Assembly: GCA_963786195.1 (NCBI GenBank)
Contig: CAWAYH010000004.1
Location: forward strand, 62,001-126,000
From: CAWAYH01 sp963786195
GTDB lineage: Bacteria; Acidobacteriota; Vicinamibacteria; Vicinamibacterales; 2-12-FULL-66-21
Direction: 5' to 3'
DNA length: 64,000 nt
Position numbers and translations under genes: made by a program. Under the pieces are notes generated by a model. It saw only the letters and a list, made by a program, of their open reading frames with translations. It was not told the origin of the DNA and made no database searches. Positions 22,702 to 32,231 of the stretch are shown here, piece by piece (positions within the stretch are counted from its first letter, which is position 1; the number at the start of each line of letters is the position of its first letter).

Positions 22702-24516
22702 ATGCCCCGTTCGATGACCGGACCGATCACCACCCTGTCGCTCGCGCTCCTGACGGCCTTCACGGCCCCCGTGGGCGCACAGAGCTTCCGCACCGCGAAG
22801 CTCGATGCGGCGCTGTCGACGCGCGCGCTCGAGCCACGTGGTGCGTCGCGCGTGATCCTCCGCACGGTCGACGGCCACTCCGCTCAGGGCCTGATCAAAG
22901 CCGCAGGCGGCGTCGCAGGCCGGTACTTCCCCTGGATGGGCGGGCAGGTCGCCGAGGTGCCGGACGCGTCGCTGGCCTGGCTCGCGAGTCAGCCCGAGGT
23001 GTCGGCCATCAGCCTGGATCGCGCGGTCAGCGGCTCGATGGCACGCACCGCCGCCGCCATCGGCGCGCGGTGGGTGTCGGAGAATCTGGGCCTCGACGGC
23101 ACGGGCGTCGGCGTCGCCACGATCGACTCCGGCATCAGCGCCTGGCACGACGACCTCGAGGGCGTACGCATCGTCAGCTTCGAGGACTTCGTCAACTTCC
23201 AGGCTTCGCCGTACGACGACTACGGCCACGGGACGCACGTCGCCGGCATTATCGCCGGCAGCGGGCATGATTCTGGCGGACGGCGGCGCGGCGTGGCGCC
23301 GGGCGCGAATCTGATCGTGCTCAAGGCGCTCGATGCGACCGGGAACGGTTTCACGAGCAACGTCATCGCGGCGATCGACTACGCGATCGCACATCGCGCG
23401 ACCTACAACATCCGCGTCATCAACCTGTCGGTCGCAGCGGGCGTGTACGAGTCGTACACGACCGACCCGCTCACGCTCGCGGCCAGGCGCGCGGTCGACG
23501 CCGGAATCGTAGTCGTCGCCGCCGCAGGCAACCGCGGACGCGGTCCGACCGGGCGCACGCAGTACGGCGGCATCGCATCGCCCGGCAATGCCCCCTGGGT
23601 TCTGACGATCGGCGCGGCAAACACGAAGGCAACGGTGGATCGTCGCGACGACGAGGTGGCGGCGTTCAGCTCGCGAGGACCGGCGGCCATCGACCAGACA
23701 GCGAAGCCCGACCTCCTCGCGCCGGGAGTTGGCATCGAGTCCACGGCCGATCCGGGGACGGCGCTCTTCGCAGCGCATCCGTTCTCGCGCGTGTGGGGTT
23801 CGGTCAACACGGCAAGTCAGCCGTACCTGAGCCTGACCGGCACGAGCATGGCCGCACCCGTCGTCACCGGCACGATCGCCCTGATGCTGCAGGCGAACCC
23901 GGCGCTGACGCCGAATGCCGTCAAGGCAATTCTCGAGTACACGGCCGAGACGCGGGCCGACGTCGATCACCTGACGCAAGGCGCGGGATTCCTCAACGCG
24001 CGCGGCGCGGTGCAATTGTCGAGCACGCTCGCAGGCAAACGCTGGCCCTCGACGCTTGCGTCCGATCCGATCCCGTGGAGCAGACACGTGATCTGGGGGA
24101 AAAACCGAGCAGGCGGGGGCTTCCTCACGAGCGATGCGAACGCGCTGGCGATGGGCGTCACGTGGGGCGCAGCGCGGACTTCTGACGGTCAGCCGATCTC
24201 GCTCGGCACCACGTGCAGTCCGGCCGATCCGGAATGCGACGACGAGGCGTGGATGGCTCCGTGCGACGCGGGGGCAGCGGACTGCGATCCGTCGCGCGCG
24301 GCGACCCGCGAAGACGACGTGCTCGCGGCGGCGCTGCACTGCGGCAAGCAGGGGTGCGACATCGCGTTCGGGGCGTTCCTCGAAACGTCCGTTGAAGCCT
24401 TCGGATTCGTCGGCGCGTCGAGCGTCGGCGGTTTCGATCCGCTGGTGGTCGAGGGGCCGGTCGTGTTCGAGGAATGGCTGCGCAGAGGCTGGATGACCGG
24501 GGCGTCACGCCGATGA
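22702..24516 (+). CDS. Secreted subtilisin-like (S8) serine protease
   Basis: ATG 22702 gives a signal peptide, ITTLSLALLTAFTAPVGAQ. A short pro-region (SRVILRTVDGHSAQGLIKAAGG) precedes the S8 catalytic domain. The triad is visible: Asp142 in VATIDSGI, His176 in YGHGTHVAGI and Ser382 in LTGTSMAAP, with Asn277 in AAGNRGRG as the oxyanion residue. After residue about 430 a Cys-rich C-terminal part follows (CSPADPECDDEAWMAPCDAG, CGKQGCDIAFG), probably disulfide-bonded. The 604-residue protein should act outside the cell in protein breakdown. Its TGA overlaps the start of the next gene as ATGA. Confidence 0.9.
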   Translation: MPRSMTGPITTLSLALLTAFTAPVGAQSFRTAKLDAALSTRALEPRGASRVILRTVDGHSAQGLIKAAGGVAGRYFPWMGGQVAEVPDASLAWLASQPEVSAISLDRAVSGSMARTAAAIGARWVSENLGLDGTGVGVATIDSGISAWHDDLEGVRIVSFEDFVNFQASPYDDYGHGTHVAGIIAGSGHDSGGRRRGVAPGANLIVLKALDATGNGFTSNVIAAIDYAIAHRATYNIRVINLSVAAGVYESYTTDPLTLAARRAVDAGIVVVAAAGNRGRGPTGRTQYGGIASPGNAPWVLTIGAANTKATVDRRDDEVAAFSSRGPAAIDQTAKPDLLAPGVGIESTADPGTALFAAHPFSRVWGSVNTASQPYLSLTGTSMAAPVVTGTIALMLQANPALTPNAVKAILEYTAETRADVDHLTQGAGFLNARGAVQLSSTLAGKRWPSTLASDPIPWSRHVIWGKNRAGGGFLTSDANALAMGVTWGAARTSDGQPISLGTTCSPADPECDDEAWMAPCDAGAADCDPSRAATREDDVLAAALHCGKQGCDIAFGAFLETSVEAFGFVGASSVGGFDPLVVEGPVVFEEWLRRGWMTGASRR

Positions 24517-26996
24517 AGACGCTTCCGAAAGCCGCGCGCCTCTACGTCGGGACCGTCATTGGCCTGGGCGCCGCCTTCCTGGTTGCGTACTTCCCGCTGC
24601 ATACCTTCACGCAGCCGGGAGGGCTGGGGCTCTTCCTGCTGCTGCTCCTGCTGTCGTCGATTACGTCGATTTTCAAGGTGAACCTGCCGCTCGCGCGGAG
24701 CGGATCGACCATGTCGGTCTCGTACGCGGTGGACTTTGCGGCGCTGCTGCTGATGGGCCCGAACGAGACGATGCTCGTCGCCGCCGCAAGCGCGTACAGT
24801 CAGTGCACCTACCGAATCAAGGAGCGGAACCCGCTCCACCGCACCCTGTTCAGCATGGCGTGCCTGGTGGTCACCGTGCAGGCGGCCGGCGCGGTGTACT
24901 GGTTCCTCGGGGGCATCCCGGGGTCGCTGAGCTCGGAGCTGGCGAAACCGCTCGTGGGCGCGGCCACCACGTACTTCGTGATCAACACGCTCGCGATTGC
25001 CACGGCAATCGCCCTGGCGACGAAGCAGCCGATCCTCAAGGTCTGGAACGAGAACTTCCTGTGGAGCGCGCCCAGTTACTTCGTCGGCGCACTCGTGGCG
25101 GCCGCCGCTGCCTGGATGGTCGTCGGCGTGTCGGTGCAGTGGCTCACGCCGCTGGCCGCCGCGCCGCTCTACCTCACCTACAAGACCTACAAGACGTATC
25201 TGGGGCGCATCGAGGACGAGCAGCGTCACGTGCGCGAGATGGCCGACCTGCACCTGGCGACGATCGAAGCGCTCGCGCTCGCGATCGACGCCAAGGATCA
25301 GACGTCACAGTCGCACATCCGGCGTGTGCAGATGTACGCCGCATCCGTCGCGCGCTCGATGGGCATGTCGGACAACGATGTGCAGGGCGTCAAGACGGCA
25401 GCGCTGCTGCATGACATCGGCAAACTGGCGGTGCCGGAGCACATCCTCTCGAAGCCCGGTCCACTGACGCCCGAGGAGTTCCAGAAGATCCGCGCGCATC
25501 CCAAGGTCGGCGCGGACATCGTCAGCTCGGTTCCGTTCCCGTATCCCGTGGCGCCCCTCATCCTGAGCCATCACGAACGGTGGGATGGCAAGGGCTACCC
25601 GACGGGCCTCAAGGGCGAGGAAATCCCGCTTGGCGCGCGCATCCTGTCGGTCGTCGATTACTTCGACGCGCTGATGGCCGAGCGGCCGTACCACAAGGCC
25701 ATGAGCTTCGAGGCCGCGGTCGGACTGCTCAAGCAGGAAGCGGGCAAGGGGCTCGATCCGGCCGTCGTGGCGAAGTTCATCGAGCTGCTGCCGTCGCTGC
25801 AGGAACAGGCGGCGCGGCTCGAGGTGGCCATACGCCGGGTGTCGGCGGAGAGCACCGAGCAGATCACCGGTCCGCCGGTGCCCGGCGTCTCGTCCGAGAC
25901 GCCGAAGAAGAATGTCTTCGAGGACATCGCGCTCGCGCACCGCGAGATCTACGCGTTGTACGAGATCGCGCAGGCGATGGGCACCAGCCTCGGCGTGTCC
26001 GACACGATGGCGCTCATCGCGGCCAAGCTGAGCAACCTCGTGCCGTTCTCGTGCGCGGCGCTCTTCCTGTTCGATGAGGACACGGAAACGCTGCGCTGCC
26101 GGTTTGCCACGGGCATCGATGCCGAGATCATCCAGCAGATTGCGGTGCGGAACGGCGAGGGGCTGACGGGCTGGGTCGCGCGCAACCGCCGCCCGCTCGT
26201 CAACGCGCGGCCGAGCGCAGACATCGAGGCCGCGGGCCTGACGCCCACGACGAGCCTGCAGTCCGCGCTCGTCTGCCCGCTGCTCTTCAACGATCAGTTC
26301 ATCGGGACCCTGTGCGTGTATCACGTCGAAGCGGCGTTCTATCGCGACGATCACCGCCGGCTCCTGGACCGCGTCTCGGAGCAGGCCGGCGCCGTCATCA
26401 AGAACTCGATCCTGTTCGAGCAGACCCAGGAGGATTCGCTCACCGATCCGCTGACGGGCCTGCCGAACACACGCTATCTCTTCATGCAGCTCACGCGCGA
26501 GCTGGCGCGCGCCGAACGCCTCCAGTCAGAGGTCTCGCTGATGGTCATGGACCTCGACAACTTCAAGAACATCAACGACAACCACGGCCATCACGTGGGC
26601 GACCGCGCCCTGTGCGAGATCGCGCGCGTGCTCCGCACCGCCATCCGCCCCTACGACATCTGCGTCCGCTATGCCGGCGACGAGTTCATCGTCGTGATGT
26701 CCGGCTGCGGGCAGGAGGAGGCGGACCTGAAGCGGCAGGAGCTGCAGCGCACGATCGACGCCGTGTTCTTCGAGGCGCGGCCGGGCAAGCGCGTGCGGAT
26801 CGGCGTCAGCATCGGCACGGCGATCTTCCCGCATGACGGTGACTCGTACGAAGCGCTGCTGGCCACGGCCGACAGCCGGATGTATCAGAACAAGTCCGAG
26901 CGCAAGCGCGTCGCCCAGGACCAGGCGCGCGGGTCGTCGTCGGCCGGCCACGCCATCGATCGCGACGTCCACCAGGCCGCGGCGGGAATACTCTGA
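24513..26996 (+). CDS. Membrane HD-GYP/GAF/GGDEF cyclic-di-GMP protein
   Basis: The product has 827 residues. Residues 1-225 form about seven membrane helices. An HD-GYP phosphodiesterase domain spans about 240-430 (HD at 300-301 in LLHDIGKLAVPEHI, HHERWDGKGYP at 353-363). A GAF domain (about 475-635) and a GGDEF cyclase domain (640-800) follow. The cyclase signature is AGDEF (721-725), with an inhibitory RxxD site (RPYD, 712-715) exactly five residues upstream. The protein could thus both make and destroy c-di-GMP; Ala for the first Gly is a variant found in some active cyclases. It is translationally coupled to the subtilase. Confidence 0.9.
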   Translation: MKTLPKAARLYVGTVIGLGAAFLVAYFPLHTFTQPGGLGLFLLLLLLSSITSIFKVNLPLARSGSTMSVSYAVDFAALLLMGPNETMLVAAASAYSQCTYRIKERNPLHRTLFSMACLVVTVQAAGAVYWFLGGIPGSLSSELAKPLVGAATTYFVINTLAIATAIALATKQPILKVWNENFLWSAPSYFVGALVAAAAAWMVVGVSVQWLTPLAAAPLYLTYKTYKTYLGRIEDEQRHVREMADLHLATIEALALAIDAKDQTSQSHIRRVQMYAASVARSMGMSDNDVQGVKTAALLHDIGKLAVPEHILSKPGPLTPEEFQKIRAHPKVGADIVSSVPFPYPVAPLILSHHERWDGKGYPTGLKGEEIPLGARILSVVDYFDALMAERPYHKAMSFEAAVGLLKQEAGKGLDPAVVAKFIELLPSLQEQAARLEVAIRRVSAESTEQITGPPVPGVSSETPKKNVFEDIALAHREIYALYEIAQAMGTSLGVSDTMALIAAKLSNLVPFSCAALFLFDEDTETLRCRFATGIDAEIIQQIAVRNGEGLTGWVARNRRPLVNARPSADIEAAGLTPTTSLQSALVCPLLFNDQFIGTLCVYHVEAAFYRDDHRRLLDRVSEQAGAVIKNSILFEQTQEDSLTDPLTGLPNTRYLFMQLTRELARAERLQSEVSLMVMDLDNFKNINDNHGHHVGDRALCEIARVLRTAIRPYDICVRYAGDEFIVVMSGCGQEEADLKRQELQRTIDAVFFEARPGKRVRIGVSIGTAIFPHDGDSYEALLATADSRMYQNKSERKRVAQDQARGSSSAGHAIDRDVHQAAAGIL

Positions 26997-27005
26997 GTTT
27001 TGAGT

Positions 27006-27076
27006 GCTGAAGTGTGAATGCTGAAGTAAAGTTGGAATGCCCCCTTCCCAATTGAATTCAGAATTCACACTTCAGC
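27006..27076. repeat. 14-bp inverted repeat in an AT-rich spacer
   Basis: GCTGAAGTGTGAAT (27006-27019) is perfectly mirrored by ATTCACACTTCAGC (27063-27076), with further TGCTGAAGT and AATTCAGAATTC words between. It lies just after the c-di-GMP gene and before the FNR-like gene. No T-run follows, so it is not a classic terminator. Confidence 0.7.
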
Positions 27077-27084
27077 CTTCAGAA

Positions 27085-27789
27085 TTGCTAGAGTTCACCT
27101 TCACCGTAACCGCCGTCACTCCCGCAACACCCTCGACGCGGATCGTGCGTCTCGAGCTGGGCGGCCGCGACTTTTCGTATCCAGGCAGGACAGGCGGCGA
27201 TGATCGGCGTGGCCGGGCGCGTCGAGCGCGTGCCGTATTCAATCGCGTCGGCGCCCGCAGAGAGCCGCGAGCATGGCGCGATCGATTTCCTGATCAAAGT
27301 GGAACCCAGCGGACGGTGGGGCCATCAGTTCGACAGCATTGCCCCGGGCATGCAGCTGGGGGTCCGCGGTCCGTCGGGCTCGTTCGTGCTGCCGCACGCG
27401 CCTGACGAACGGCGATTCCTGTTCATTGCCGGGGAACGGGGATCGCGCCGATCCGCGCGATGATTCGGCAGGGCCTGATCACTGGCCAGCCTGGACACCG
27501 CAAGCTGCTCTACAGCGCCAAGACGGTGGATGACTTCGCGTACCTGCCGGAGCTGTCGGAGATGGCCGAGCGCGACGGCCTGGGCCTGCGGCTGCACGTC
27601 ACCCGGGAAGCCCCGGTCGAGTGGCGCGGCGAGCGGGGACGTATCGGCGCCGCCCAGCTCGCATCGCTCATCGACGATGCCGAGACGCTCTGTTTCGTCT
27701 GCGGACCTCAGGCAATGGTTGCCGATATCCCCGTCATGCTCGCTGAACTCGGCATCGATCGAGACCGGATACGGGTGGAAGAGTGGTGA
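27085..27789 (+). pseudogene. Ferredoxin-NADP reductase-like oxidoreductase, two frameshifts
   Basis: Three frames carry successive parts of one FAD/NAD-binding reductase. The first is TVTAVTPATPSTRIVRLEL (FAD domain start, probable TTG start at 27085). The second is VERVPYSIASAPAE with GPSGSFVLP and FLFIAG (RxYS flavin motif). The third runs from GTGIAPIRAMIRQGL and YSAKTVDDFAYLPEL to CFVCGPQAMVADIPVMLAELG. Frame changes fall near 27185 and 27435. The reconstructed enzyme, about 235 residues, would move electrons between NAD(P)H and a redox partner. No partner domain is fused. The conserved reading makes indel errors likely. Confidence 0.75.
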
Positions 27790-27799
27790 TGGGAAGGCT

Positions 27800-28108
27800 C
27801 TAGGGCTGTATCTGCAGCGTCGACTTGACGTCGGCGACGCCGCTGACCTTGCGCACCAGGCCGACGGCCTTGTCGCGCTCCGCGGTGGTCTTCACCGCGC
27901 CCGAGAGCGTCACGACGCCCTTGAACGTGTCGACATCGATGCGCAGGCCACCGACCTCCGAATCGTTGAGCAGCGCCGTCTTCACTCGCGTCGTAATCGT
28001 CGCATCGTCGATCGTTTCGCCGACCGACTTGCCGCAGGCTGTCAGCAGGAGCGGACCGATGAGCGCCAGCGCCAGCAGGATCAGAGTCGTGTAGCTGTAC
28101 TTCTTCAT
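27800..28108 (-). CDS. BON-domain lipoprotein
   Basis: ATG 28108, with AGGAGG upstream, gives a lipoprotein signal (TLILLALALIGPLLLTACGK). One BON domain follows: VGETIDDATITTRVKTALLND, GLRIDVDTFKGVVTLSGAV and VRKVSGVADVKSTLQI. BON domains bind phospholipid or peptidoglycan-linked targets in the periplasm, and single-BON proteins such as OsmY relatives respond to envelope stress. At 102 residues it is complete. It lies 74 bases after fabI on the same strand and is convergent with the FNR-like gene. Confidence 0.9.
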   Translation of the reverse strand: MKKYSYTTLILLALALIGPLLLTACGKSVGETIDDATITTRVKTALLNDSEVGGLRIDVDTFKGVVTLSGAVKTTAERDKAVGLVRKVSGVADVKSTLQIQP

Positions 28109-28181
28109 CTGAGGCCGCCTCCTGAGTATCTGGCGAGGGAGAAAGCCGACATCCCTTCCCTCGGGGCCGTTGTTTCGCAAG

Positions 28182-28958
28182 CTACATGCCTGTAGCGTGA
28201 TAGCCGCCATCGACCATGAGCACTTCCGCGGTGACGGCGCGGCCCGCAGGGCTCGAGCAGGAACAGCGCCGCGTCGGCTACCTCGGCCGTCTCGACCGTG
28301 CGGCGCAGCGGCGCGCGATCGCGGTAGTGCTGAAGAATACTGCGAGAAACCGGAGATTCCAGAAGCCGCGAGCGTCTTGATCGGACCGGCGGAGATCGCG
28401 TTCACTCGAATGCCTTTTGGCCCCAGATCCGCGGCCAGATAGCGCACGCACGCCTCGAGCGCGGCCTTTGCGACACCCATCACGTTGTAGTTCTGGAAGA
28501 CGCGCTCGCTGCCCAGATACGTCAGCGTCAGGATACTGCCGCCGCCCCGGCGCTCCATCAGGGGCATCGCGCCCCGCGCAAGCGCGACCAGCGAGTACGC
28601 GCTGATGTCGAGCGAGAGCCTGAACCCTTCGCGCGACGTTTGCACGAACGGCGCGCTCAGCTCCTCACGCGGCGCGAAAGCCGCGCCGTGGACGAGAAAG
28701 TCCAGGCCGCCGAACTCGCGGTCGACCGCCGCGAACACCTCGTCGATCTGCGGAGTCCACGGTCACGTCGAGCGGAAGGATCAGCGGGTCGGCCAGTGAC
28801 GCGGCCAGATCGCGGACGTTCTCTTCCAGCCGTTCGCCCTGGTACGTCACCGCGAGCCTCGCGCCCGCGGCGGCCGTGGCCTGCGCGATCGCCCAGGCGA
28901 TCGAACGCTTGTTGGCGACGCCGACGATCAGCCCGTGCTTCCCGGTGAGGTCAGTCAT
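28182..28958 (-). pseudogene. fabI: Enoyl-ACP reductase FabI, several frameshifts
   Basis: The N-terminus reads LTGKHGLIVGVANKRSIAWAIA (NADH loop), typical of FabI. After a frame change near 28750 come EFGGLDFLVHGAAFAPREEL, the catalytic segment YLGSERVFQNYNVMGVAKAA (Tyr-x6-Lys) and GIRVNAISAGPIKTLAASGI. After further slips near 28340 and 28245 the end is VLMVDGGYHATGM with a stop at 28182. The enzyme performs the last reduction of each fatty-acid elongation round. An essential function and preserved motifs argue for sequence errors, unless another enoyl reductase exists in the genome. It follows the acetamidase by six bases. Confidence 0.8.
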
Positions 28959-28964
28959 GTCAGG

Positions 28965-30050
28965 TTACCGTTTCGCCGGCAGCAGCCGCTTCGGGAACTT
29001 GGCCATCACGGTGTAGTTCGGATCGACGACGTTGGCGATGCGTGAGTGGCCGCCCTGCGACACGACCTGGTAGGCTTCCATCTTCTCGAAGCCGTACTCG
29101 TCGACCAGCCATTCGATCAGCTCGACCTGCGCGATGCGGAACGCATCGACGAGCGGCCGCCCGCTTCCGGCCACCATGATGTCGTCCGCGTCTTCCATCC
29201 GCGGCCACCGGATGCGTCGTCCCTTGATCAGATCGAACTGACAGCGTGACGTCCATCGTGGTCTCGAGCCCGGATCCGACAGATCTCGCCGTCGCCCTGC
29301 AGCGCGTGACCATCTCCGAAGTAGAAGATACGCGCCGTCATGAAAGATCGGCAGGTAGACCGTCGTGCCTTCGCGCGCGTCGGACGCATCCATGTTGCCG
29401 CCGAAGTTGCCCGGCCACAGCCCGCCGAAGGCTTCCTCGGCCCGCCGGCGCGACCGCCAGCCGTGCCGAGCATCGGCTTGAGCGGCATCTCGATCGACTT
29501 CGACGCCGAGTTCGGCAGGTCGAGGATGCCGATGTTGCGCGCGCGATCGAGACGCCACACGAAGCGTCGCGCCGGCAGCGGATCGTTGAGCATGCGCGTG
29601 CGTGAATCGCCGGCGACCGCGCTGATGCCGTTGGGATTGACCGCCGACACCGCCGTGTCGCGGTTCGGCCGCAACCGGACGATGCGGACGACGAGCGTGT
29701 CCTTCGGTGTGGCACCCTCGATGTAGAACGGGCCGACCTCGCCGGGCCACGGTCCGCCGGCCTTCTCGTAGTAGTCGCCGGGACGCGAGAACGTTCGCGT
29801 CTCGACGACGGCCCCGGGTTTCAGCCGGAGGACCGGATCCCGGACGGCAAACGTCTGGACACCGTCCTTCGGTTCGTACGTGATTGGCTTCTGGTCCGGC
29901 TGCAGCCGGACACGACCGTAGTGTCCGGCTTCAGCCGGACCAATTACGCCGTCGTGCGGCTTTAGCCGGACCAATCGCGCCGTAGTGTCCGGCTTTAGCC
30001 GGACCAATCGCGCCGATCAACAGGAGAAACGCAACGAGCAGCGGCCGCAT
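28965..30050 (-). pseudogene. Acetamidase/formamidase-family protein, frameshifted, leader carries a palindromic repeat array
   Basis: ATG 30050 has GGAGGG four bases upstream and opens a signal peptide (MRPLLVAFLLLIGAIG) that runs into units encoding GPAKAGHYGAI, derived from the repeat at 29894-30004. The mature part (PITYEPKDGVQTFAVRDPVL, KAGGPWPGEVGPFYIEGA, NIGILDLPNSASKSIEMPLKP, GNFGGNMDASDAREGTTVYL, DGHALQGDGEI, YQVVSQGGHSRIANVVDPNY) is FmdA/AmdA-like amidohydrolase. It is read over at least four frames. Such enzymes cleave small amides to ammonia. The repeat unit is 33 bases, so two whole units would keep frame; one copy is 31 bases, giving one of the breaks. It ends six bases before fabI. 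Confidence 0.75.
29894..30004. repeat. Array of four GTCCGGCTTTAGCCGGAC palindromes
   Basis: Four 18-base palindromes lie at 29894-29911, 29923-29940, 29954-29971 and 29987-30004, of the form GTCCGGCTNNAGCCGGAC; the third has one arm change (GTGCGG). The copies are set in units of about 33 bases with the linker CAATCGCGCCGTAGT. A single copy occurs at 56660-56677. The elements look like REP sequences. Their unusual feature is their position inside the acetamidase leader. Confidence 0.9.
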
Positions 30051-30133
30051 GATCCCTCCAGGACAATGGAGGGCATTCAAACACAGAGATGGTGGAGATA
30101 ACAGAGGAATTGACGGGAGCTGTACGAGGGGTC

Positions 30134-30849
30134 TTACACGGACGGACCCGGTGCCGATCGAGCGGGACCGCTTCTTACCGCCGCCGTGGCGGGGCTGCTG
30201 AGCCGAGCGAAAACCGCCGCCGCCCTGCCCGCGCCCGTGTCCCGACGCGGTCCGGCGAAGCGCTGCCCGCCATGGGGTCGATGACCGTTTCCGCCCTGGC
30301 CGCCCTGGCCGGCGCGGTGCCGGGGGCGCGCGTCGCCGCGGAACGGCGCATTGCCGCGATTGGCCGCTTGCCGGACGGTGAATTCGGGGAGCGGCCGCGC
30401 GTCCTTCTGCCCTTCCGGCCGCGGCAGCGTGGCGCGAATCAGCTGGTCGATGCACTGGACCATCTTCGGGGGTTGCAGACAGCGAATCCGGATCGGCCGG
30501 CTCCGTCGCCGACGTTCCGGCGAAACCGGGCTCGATCACCGGCGCGTCTTCGGATGCCGCTTCGACCAGGGTCGGGATCGGTTCGGCGCGGGGCTGCTCG
30601 CGGTCGATGGCGCGTCGGCCTCCGGCATGCCCGGCCAGGACTTCCTTGTAGAGCGCCGACGAGTGTGTCCTTCTTCCGCCGGCGCGGCGCCTTGCCGCCC
30701 TTGTACGCGTGCTCCGCGTCGCACGTCGTGCAGCGAGTCTGCTTGACGTCCTCTTCGATCATGGCGACGACCGCGTGGTTCGTCACGCGCCGCTCACGCG
30801 GACAATAGTCGTCCAATATGTCACCGAGACGCAGCCGACGCTGCTCCAT
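30134..30849 (-). pseudogene. CxxC-containing basic protein, frameshifted
   Basis: ATG 30849 opens MEQRRLRLGDILDDYCPRE, then RVTNHAVVAMIEEDVKQTRC with CTTCDAEHAYKGGKAPRRRKK, a likely one-knuckle zinc site (Cys-x2-Cys). In the next frame are KEVLAGHAGGRR and VEAASEDAP. In a third frame (30463-30134) lie IDQLIRATLPRPEGQKDARP, EFTVRQAANRGN and a Gly/Arg-rich tail. Together they make a basic, low-complexity protein of about 235 residues that may bind nucleic acid. I do not know its function. At least two frame changes occur. Confidence 0.55.
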
Positions 30850-30945
30850 TCACGCCCCCGGTTGTTCCGATTTTATTGGCTGGAGGAAGACTGCCGAAAC
30901 GCAGGTTCGACGAGTCTAGCAGAGCCGCTCCCTAGCGCAACCTGC

Positions 30946-32231
30946 TCAAGCCATGCCAAGGGCAGCCTCCAGGGTCGCGTCCCGACCCGCCAGCAGCTCC
31001 GCCCGCTGGATGGGAACGCTCTCGTCAGGTATCACGCCGCGGCCTTCCAGCCGCGTGCCGTCGGCCGTTACAAAATCGCCGGTCGCGTGAATGAGGAGGT
31101 CGCCATTCGGCAGCTTGTCGAAGAACGCGGGCAGCGCCTGCCCCATCGACGTCTGACCGAACACGCGCGCGCGGCCGAGCGCCTGCATGCCCGCCGGCGA
31201 AGCATTCCGACGCGCTGCCGCGTCATCCCGTCCACCAGGATGGCGAGCCGGCCCGTCGAAGGGCTCCACCCGCTCGCCCGCGGCGTTCACGAGCCGCGGA
31301 TTGGCCGGGAAGCGCAGCTCGTTTTCGCGCGTTTTCATGACGCCGAGCGGCTTCGGCTCCGCCGAGAAAATGACCCGAAACACCCATGATCATGGCCGCC
31401 AGCCCGCCGGGGTTGCCGCGCAGGTCGATGACGATCCCCTGCGCCGAGCGGAATCGGTCGACGGCCCTTTGAACCGGACCGTCCACGGCGGGCATCCACG
31501 ACGTTGAACCGGATGATGCCGGCCGTCGCGCCCTCGGGCGTCTTGCGTTCTTCGATGTCCACCCGCACGTTCATCGTCGGCAGATTGCCGACGGTCACGG
31601 GCAAACCGGACTCGGGGAGCCTTTCGACGGTCGATGCCGATTTCCCGCGCGCCGTCATCGAACATCAGCGGCACGTACGATCCGTTCGGGCCGCGCAGAC
31701 GCGTCTCGACCAGGCGCCATGCCTCGACCTGACGCAGCCGCTCTGGCATCGTGTCAGGCAGCCTCTTGAGCAGCTCCGCGATCGGCATCGAGTCGAGCGC
31801 GACCAGTTCCCAGCCGGGCCGGACGCCGGCCGATGCCGCAGCCGCCCGGAGCATCGACTTGCGTCACGATCATCCGCGACCCGACGAGCCGGACGTCGAA
31901 ACCCGGATCGCCGCGGAGATCGGTCACCGGTCCGCGGGGTGTGTCGGCACCCGACGGGATCAGCGCGAAATGCGACAGGCCGAGCCGTCCGAGCATCTCG
32001 CGAATGACGTCCCTCAGCTCGCCGTCGTTGCGCGCCTGGGCCGCGCGCGGACCGAGCTCGGTGCGGACGGCCTGCCAGTCCACGCCGTTCATCCCCGGAT
32101 CGAAGTGAGAGTCGCGCACGATCGTCCACGCGGCGTCGAACGTCTCCCGAGCCTTCACGGCCTGCGGCCTGCGGCGTCGCGATCGCCGAGACCATCAGCG
32201 CGACGAGGAGCACCGCCCGGCGACGTCTCAT
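30946..32231 (-). pseudogene. S41-family C-terminal-processing peptidase, many frameshifts
   Basis: ATG 32231 overlaps the upstream gene stop as ATGA and begins a signal peptide (RRRRAVLLVALMVSAIATPQA). Pieces in successive frames are FDAAWTIVRDSHFDPGMNGVDW, LGLSHFALIPSG (N-terminal helical part), VRPGWELVALDSMPI (PDZ), IVIDLRGNPGGLAAMIMG (core strand), the catalytic region GSASECFAGG then MQALGRARVFGQTSMGQALP, and FVTADGTRLEGRGVIPDESV. The catalytic Ser of the SASE block is present once frames are joined. The enzyme would be a periplasmic tail-specific protease. At least five indels within 1.3 kb suggest poor sequence quality here. Confidence 0.75.

Noticed and set aside
22636..24339. A 567-codon minus-strand open frame
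   Set aside because: It mirrors the subtilase gene, whose catalytic triad and signal peptide are clear on the plus strand.
29894..30004. CRISPR-like regular repeats
   Set aside because: Only four imperfect palindromic units with near-identical spacers of about 13 bases; no cas genes.
30051..30133. tRNA or small RNA between the acetamidase and the zinc-finger-like gene
   Set aside because: No cloverleaf or GTTCGA-type arm; the spacer is only 83 bases and ends in the acetamidase ribosome site.
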